DNA of 64,000 nt from Stenogyne calaminthoides (taxonomy: Eukaryota; Streptophyta; Magnoliopsida; Lamiales; Lamiaceae). A program made the position numbers and the translations under genes. Positions 57,906 to 64,000 of this stretch are shown in pieces. The stretch lies in contig JBBCBC010000021.1 in assembly GCA_037126765.1 (NCBI GenBank), positions 23,825,434-23,889,433 of the forward strand. The letters run 5' to 3'. Below the pieces are notes generated by a model. The model ran no database searches. It had not been told where the DNA came from and saw nothing but the letters and a program-made list of their open reading frames with translations. Numbering within the stretch: the stretch's first letter is position 1; each line of letters opens with the position of its first letter.

Positions 57906-60900
57906 GTTTTACTCTTCTTATCTGAAATCTGGCCAGAGTGAACTTGGAGTAATCATCGCGACCACGAGTGTATTTGCGTCCTTGAAACTAAGAGGCGTAA
58001 CTTCCGTCAAATAGATCCCATATGGGCGATTGCGATTACTCTGTTTGGATGGAAAGCGAAGGTATCCCTTTGAATGAACTTTTTACTTGTTTTCCTCTTA
58101 CGACATGCGGCGTATACGATCCTTAGAAGAATACTTCATTTGGGAGACCTTCAACCCAAGTTTATCCCTTCTTTATCTTGTTAGAGTCTTGAATTCGGAT
58201 GGCTCATTTCTCTTGTACGAATATTTAGACTCTTTGAACTCTTAACTTGTCGCGTCATTCTTGGACAAGCTGTCCCGTCTAACATTGTCGTTATTTCCTT
58301 CGGAACCCGGTTAGCAAATCTGTTAGTCACTCAAATTGCGATTGTGCATTGATCACGCGAGAACTCAACACTATATCAGATTTGTCCCAAAGCTGTAATC
58401 TGAGATAACGGTTGTGCTTAAGCAGTCAATGTATGAAACACATAACATATGCGTCATGTTCACTAAGGTTCCTTTCCTGCAAGTAAAATCAAAAGTTGTA
58501 AGTCACCAAAGAGAACGTGTGCACAGTTTTTAATGTAATTCTTGAGGAGATGTTGACTTCCGGTCATGTGCCGCCTTTATACCTCCTTTATTAGCGGTCC
58601 ACCGAAGACGCAAGCGAATCAATTTTAGGTACCCGATGGGGCAGGTGCAGGGGTTAAAGTACCTTCGGGATCAAACAAATTTGGCACTTTTATTTGAAAA
58701 GCGAAGCCTTGATTTGTCTCCGTAAACATCTACATAATCATCGTCTCTTCATATGCAATCTGGTCGATGCGATTATTAGTGTGCCTTGAATGAATCGGAA
58801 GACTTTAGGATTTTTCTTTAAAATTTGTCTTTTTTTTAATCGGTGGGGCTCGGGTCAATGACCTAGATTTTACGATTGTAAAGGGTGGGTCTGTTGCTAC
58901 CGATAAAAGATTCATATCTTTTTGGCATAGATGGTCTTAGCGGTTTACCCTTAAGCTTGCTTATTAAATGACTTGGATTGAGTTGACTTGATTTGTATTA
59001 TCCACTAAGATATGGTCGGGCCAGAGGCCTACTTTGATTTGGTGAGTCTCTTAAAAAAACCAAGATTCTTACGGCCAGTCCCTCGAATGATATACGATCG
59101 GTTGGGGTCCATTTATGTTCCCTTTCGTCGACGTTGACTAACGCTGATGGTGATCCTTTTGCCTTATCGTCTGATTTGGCATTTACGTAATATCTTGATC
59201 GACTTCGTTTGGTTACACTTTCTGATGTGAACGGACGCCCTGGCTTTTGAGGTCTGAAGGGTTTTCATGCAATTCCTTCTTGCTCGGTTGGCGTCAAAAA
59301 TAGTTATTGAGATCTTGAGCGGTCTTAGATGATTTAAGTAAAAACCTCTATTTTTCTTCATGGCCATCCTCGGTAGTTTTGATTCTCATGCCGGAAGGAG
59401 TTCATCAAACTTGCTTTGAGGACTTTGAGTTCTCCATCTTGTTGTTCATTGAGTCAACTATTCCTTGTCAGGTTTTCACGATCATTAATCTTGACTTTTC
59501 GAGAAACTCCGATTACTGTAGTCATTACGAGCGATTTATTAATTTGATTCATTTGCTTTACTTGCTCCAATTTCACGACAAACCGTATATTTTCAGCTCT
59601 TAGAATTATCGTTCTCAACTTTCACTTTCGTGTATAATGTCTATTGCATTAGAGATCATCAGCGATTGGTCATTGTAGACACGTAGGTTAATCTCTCCGG
59701 ATGTACCGGCTGGCAATTGTAGAAACGGGAACCCACGGAAAGCTTAGGATTACACCAGTTGATGCCTTCTCGACCATAAGAAAGATGTCATCGTCGCGCT
59801 GAGAAGTTCATATAAACATCGTCATCCATTGTGGTGTCCGGGCGAAATCTTCAGCGGATGGTAGCTTTGAGTAAATGCGTGCGGCGGAATAGGAATGCGT
59901 CGATTACGGATGCTAGCGGCAACCATTGCTTTTTCTCTCGGAACCTTTGTTCTCTCACATTTTTCCTCTCTTTCTTTGGGGAGTCAGTGGGCTGATCACC
60001 TTTGTAGTGACTGGTTTACGATAGATTATAGCAAACCCTTGAATCTCGAGAACTACCTGTTGGGAGAATCATTTCTAAAGATACGTCCGAGGAGACTTTC
60101 CACCTTATGCATGTCAGATCTCTCTTGTCGATCTCTCATCTTGTCTATTTTGCTGCGATCCTCTCTACGATCATCTTTTCGTCTTTGTGATACGTCTTTT
60201 TGTTCATCTCATTATCCCTATCATCTAAAGAGCGATACCTTTCTTGTGATATCGGAAAGATATTTGATCTATTCCTCTGTGAGTCGATAGTCCTTCGTAA
60301 AACTTTGTACTTGCCCATGCAAGACATTTTGTTGGTTCAATTTTCGATTAGTAGTGCGATTTGTTTGGCTGGTGATGATGTTTCAAGCTGGTTCAACAAT
60401 TAAGTGACTGCTCTTGGTTGTGGAATATAAGCAGATTTAGTAAATTTGCAACAACCCGGCTGAGGGACATAATCTGATCCTTGTCCTCTCAATCGGGTCG
60501 AACTCATGGGCTTTCAAAAGCGAAGATTAGGTCATTCGGCCTACATAGTAGCAATATCTTGACAATCGTAATCCGGTCACCTTGAGTATCCATTTCTTGG
60601 TCGTGATTTGAGAATACGCGGTGCGATATCTTTGTTTTTTGACATTCTTGGTCTGATCCGCGAATTTGGTTGACTTACGAGTGATCCGCTTTCCATCAAA
60701 TTGATCAAAATGTTCGTTGGGTAACGCTCTGATTCAATATACTGACTCGACACGGTCTATTTGTCGGCAATACCCATTCATTTCCTCTGCGGATTCGGCA
60801 AGTGTATCCATACTTTCTTAGCGATCTTGAATTACTTCCACCTTTTCGTGTAGTAGAATCATAGTCTTTCATGATAAGATATTAAACAGCGATTGTCTGA

Positions 60901-62535
60901 TTGGACAATTTACTTATTTATTGGAGGAGAAGACCTTTTAGATTCTTGCTCCATTGATTTGAGTAGGATCTCACCTTCGGTGGATTATAGTGATAGATGA
61001 TAATGGAATTCTAAAGTCTATACATTTTATTGCTTATCACTCCCAAATGGTCTCTCGTAACAAAACGATCTCCATTTTCGTCCAGCAGAAAACATGGGTA
61101 AATTATAATTGTTCAACACAAAGTGTAAGAGTTTTAAGCTTGGTTTTTCAAGATCGATTCAAAGTAGTACAAGGTTCTTCTCAGGCGATGATACTCAAAG
61201 CTTGATAGTGAGGAAAGAACATGCTTTCGTGCCAACTTATAGATTGATGGAGTTTTAGGTGAGGGTAGAAGTCTAGAGGAGGTGCGATGAACTTCTTGAT
61301 TGTATGGGCTAGTTTAGGCGTCTGTCGATTCTAATTGATGGTGGTTACTTGGAAAAGATTAGTTAACTAGGTGGCTGGTTTAATAAGATTTAAAATTCAA
61401 TACATTTGATCAGAATAAATAAGTATCAAAAGTGGTGATTCGGTAGCTTGATATAATGGGCTGATTGAAATATATATATTAAGTAATTAATACATAGGTA
61501 AGTGTAAAAAATAAGATAAAGGCACACAAATTCATAGTGGATTCGGACAGTAATCCTCGTCCGCTCTTCCACATGGGGCACCAACTTAACCAACTAGACT
61601 TAGTTTAATGTGTTAGTCCAACGCAGTACATCGCGATGTTTGATTGCAAAATAAGCGATCCGGTATCGGATCAAAGCCACTGAAACGAATCTTATTTTAT
61701 AACAAACTTAACCTAACTTGTGTTTTTGGGTATAAGTTTGTAACGTTCAGCACGAATACTTATCGTCTAAGCTAGCCTAAAGCTAGATGATGAGTATTCT
61801 ATACTAAAAGACAATGGGATGAACACTTGAAAATAAACCCGTTTAGTGTTCTTAGATGTAGAAATTGCTTGTGCTTGAAAGCTTGATGATAATTTCGTGA
61901 CCTTACTATGAGTTTGATCCCATATACATTTCGTCGAACTTCTAACCGTTGGAAGCAGTTAGGAATTTTAGTCTATTTGGTGGTTTCTTGACCCAGTTTG
62001 GTGTCTTGTGAGAATGGCATGGCGAAACTAATCTTCCCGTTTATTTCTGACCTTACTAGATCCCTCATTATAATCCATTACATGGTATTTCTCATTAACA
62101 TCAAAGTACACTTGTTGGTGTTTGATTTACCAACTTAGGTTGACATTCTTGATGTCGATACGCGTCTTATACCTTGATGTCATGCGCGAACATCGGATTA
62201 GAATTTGGGCTTTGATCGATCCATGTTGACCAATCTACACGTTAGGTCTTTGATCACGAGTTTATCTTACGTAGCGACTTAGAGACTCGTCTCTCTCTTT
62301 TACGATGTAAGTCTTGCGGATATTACGATGCTTTTGTTCTTACGATCTTGATCTTAACGGCTAAACGCTTTATATATTGAGTTACACCTCAATGGCCTAT
62401 CTTATTACATCAATTTGTCCCATACGTCTGTTGGTCATCTAATCGATATCCTACTTCATCGATCGGCCTTGGAATTATTTGGTCGCAATACGAATCATTT
62501 TTGGAACTTGATATAAAAGTATAAATTTTTTCAAC
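57906..62535 (-). mobile_element. Second copy of the minus-strand Sirevirus-like fragment
   Basis: Collinear with 1734-6531: integrase, protease, gag, PBS region (near 61215-61227, degraded) and LTR (about 61230-62535). The long gag frame of the first copy (3875-5107) is broken here into pieces of at most about 130 codons. Differences concentrate at CTG/CAG sites and homopolymers, for example TCTGATGTAAG at 6294 reads TACGATGTAAG at 62302. I regard this as the same ancestral locus with lower consensus quality or as an old duplicate. Confidence 0.75.
61230..62535 (-). repeat. LTR of the second-copy Sirevirus-like fragment
   Basis: Matches 5176-6531. The terminal TGTAGGTCCC next to the PBS is not readable; the outer end reads TTTTTTCAACA. 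Limits are approximate. Confidence 0.65.
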
Positions 62536-64000
62536 AAATGTGATAAGTCTTATGAATTGTAATTATGAGAATGAGAGACATTTATGTTGGTGTGGGCCAT
62601 CGACAAATTGGCGTGTGTGATTTCTTCTACGCCCTCAAACTTGGCATTATCCCGATTGGTGAACTTGGTCCTACATGAGTTAATGTAAAAGTGAAATTTT
62701 TATATGTAAAAAAGTTTCGCCCGTTTTAATAGGAATTGATTATATTACATGAATTAGGGTTTGAGGTAGGAGGGTGAATAATCAACATCATGATATTTCC
62801 CTTCCTCTTTAACCCTCTTGACGTGCAAGATAGAATTCTAATGTTACTAGATTAAATCGGTTAACATCCATCGGTTTTTAACACAATAAAATAACCTATT
62901 ATTTCGATTTTGCCACACAACTTATTTTTCCTCTTTTGAACCATCGAGCGAAATCCGGCTTCGGTTTGATTTGAATTTGAAATTGTTGATTGCGACCCCA
63001 ACATCTGAAGTGTGGGGGAATCCATTAGAGAACTCCTCTATAACAAAATGCACACGGTACCCTCTAACAATTAAAAATTTTATGCTTGATTAATATTTGA
63101 AATAAAAAATTGCAAGAAAAGTAATTGAAGCCCATGGAACTTTAATGTGTACTTACTACAATGTCAAGTAATAGATTGTAGATCAGATTTCGATAAACAT
63201 ATCTTGATGGTATGGAACTTAATGGAAGCCATGGTTGAATAAGACGCCATCGATTTTTGCTAACCACTTGCTAAAAGCCGTAAAGGAGAATTTTGAGATA
63301 AAGTGACGTAAAAGAAGAGTTTTAAGGGAAAGAAGGTCATAATTTTTTTTTGGACGAATTGTTTTTTTATGATGAATAAGCCCAATGTCAGGCGTTGCTG
63401 ATCGGGCTGACCGAGCACAATCGAGGAATTGATGTCTTGTCACGCAAACCAACACTTTGGTCTTTACATTATATATTATATACTCAAAAAATTAGATCAT
63501 CAACAATTCAACATCAAGTTCATTACATCTACATTGACTTTCCAAATTTACATTAATGGATCACTCCAACACATGTGCCCACAAATTCACTAATTAATTA
63601 CACCCAAATGCTTGCCTAGTCTTGGTTTGTCTCATCCAAATGTGTTGTAATTGTGATAACTATGTGCAATCCATACGTAATCTAGTTGATCCATCTCTTA
63701 AATGAAAAAAACAGATCAAACTCATTAAAGTAACATTCGTTATCGAGCACCAAGTACTTGTTTTGTTCGATTCTGTAAAATAAACACGATTTTTTAATTG
63801 TTGATGGATAAAATTTTATTAAAATGTAATTATTTAATTAAATTATGACTCACCATTCTATGAAAATAGTGTGCATCAACTTTGAACAAAGTGTTAGTTT
63901 ATTGGTTGTAGTAAACATTTGTCGACAATAAACCACGTAAACGAAATAAACATTTTCCTCATTGAATAAACATTCCTTAAAGTTGTTTTGCGGATAAAAG
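62536..64000. other. Second copy of the host flank 6532-7990
   Basis: Collinear with the first copy to the window edge, including the AT-rich intron of the possible gene (about 63775-63858). Non-transposon sequence shows the same kind of small indels as the transposon part. The ORF corresponding to 7903-8280 begins at the window edge and is incomplete. Confidence 0.7.

Overview
The window is plant nuclear DNA, most likely from a eudicot. It is AT-rich and intergenic, and Ty1/Copia LTR retrotransposons fill about four fifths of it. The evidence is Copia gag, protease, integrase, RT and RNase H motifs, TG...CA LTRs, primer-binding sites matching plant initiator-Met tRNA (TGGTATCAGAGC), a hAT-type MITE, and small intron-containing host genes. 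Species cannot be read from the sequence. Two Copia groups alternate: a Sirevirus-like group (long gag with coiled coil, RVT_2 pol, LTRs 1.2-1.5 kb) and a Tork/Tnt1-like group (UBN2-type gag, LTRs about 1.85 kb, GC-rich leader). Lineage names rest on recalled motifs, not on a search.

Layout: 1-1733, plus-strand Tork-like gag/protease remnant; about 1734-6531, minus-strand Sirevirus-like fragment (integrase to 5' LTR); 6532-15160, the only largely host region, with small genes, a MITE (10278-10668), an AT microsatellite and two 60-bp minisatellite arrays; 15161-36412, minus-strand Tork-like element A, whose left LTR is split by complete Sirevirus-like element B (15401-28566); 36413-37444, a truncated LTR (C); 37445-53706, Sirevirus-like element E, split by Tork-like element D (43082-52099); 54197-54653, start of another Tork-like LTR (F); 54654-55153, a 500-N scaffold gap; 55154-57905, rest of the F-type element; 57906-64000, a second, noisier copy of 1734-7990.

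The most informative unit is element B. It has both LTRs, PBS, gag, pol, polypurine tract and matching insertion flanks. It also carries a reading frame of more than 3 kb between pol and the 3' LTR, preceded by what looks like its own TATA box and a leader intron. Six in-frame stops in that frame can each be explained by C-to-T change of a Gln codon, five of them CAG to TAG (the plant CHG methylation context). No element here has intact gag and pol frames.

The right half (about 38.9 kb onward, both sides of the gap) appears to be poor consensus. Where it can be aligned with cleaner copies, CTG and CAG trinucleotides are replaced by ACG, GCG, CG or GG with small indels, in LTRs and in non-transposon flank alike. 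Reading frames and divergence estimates there should not be trusted until repolished, and the 1-7990 / 56195-64000 duplication may be a haplotype or assembly duplicate.
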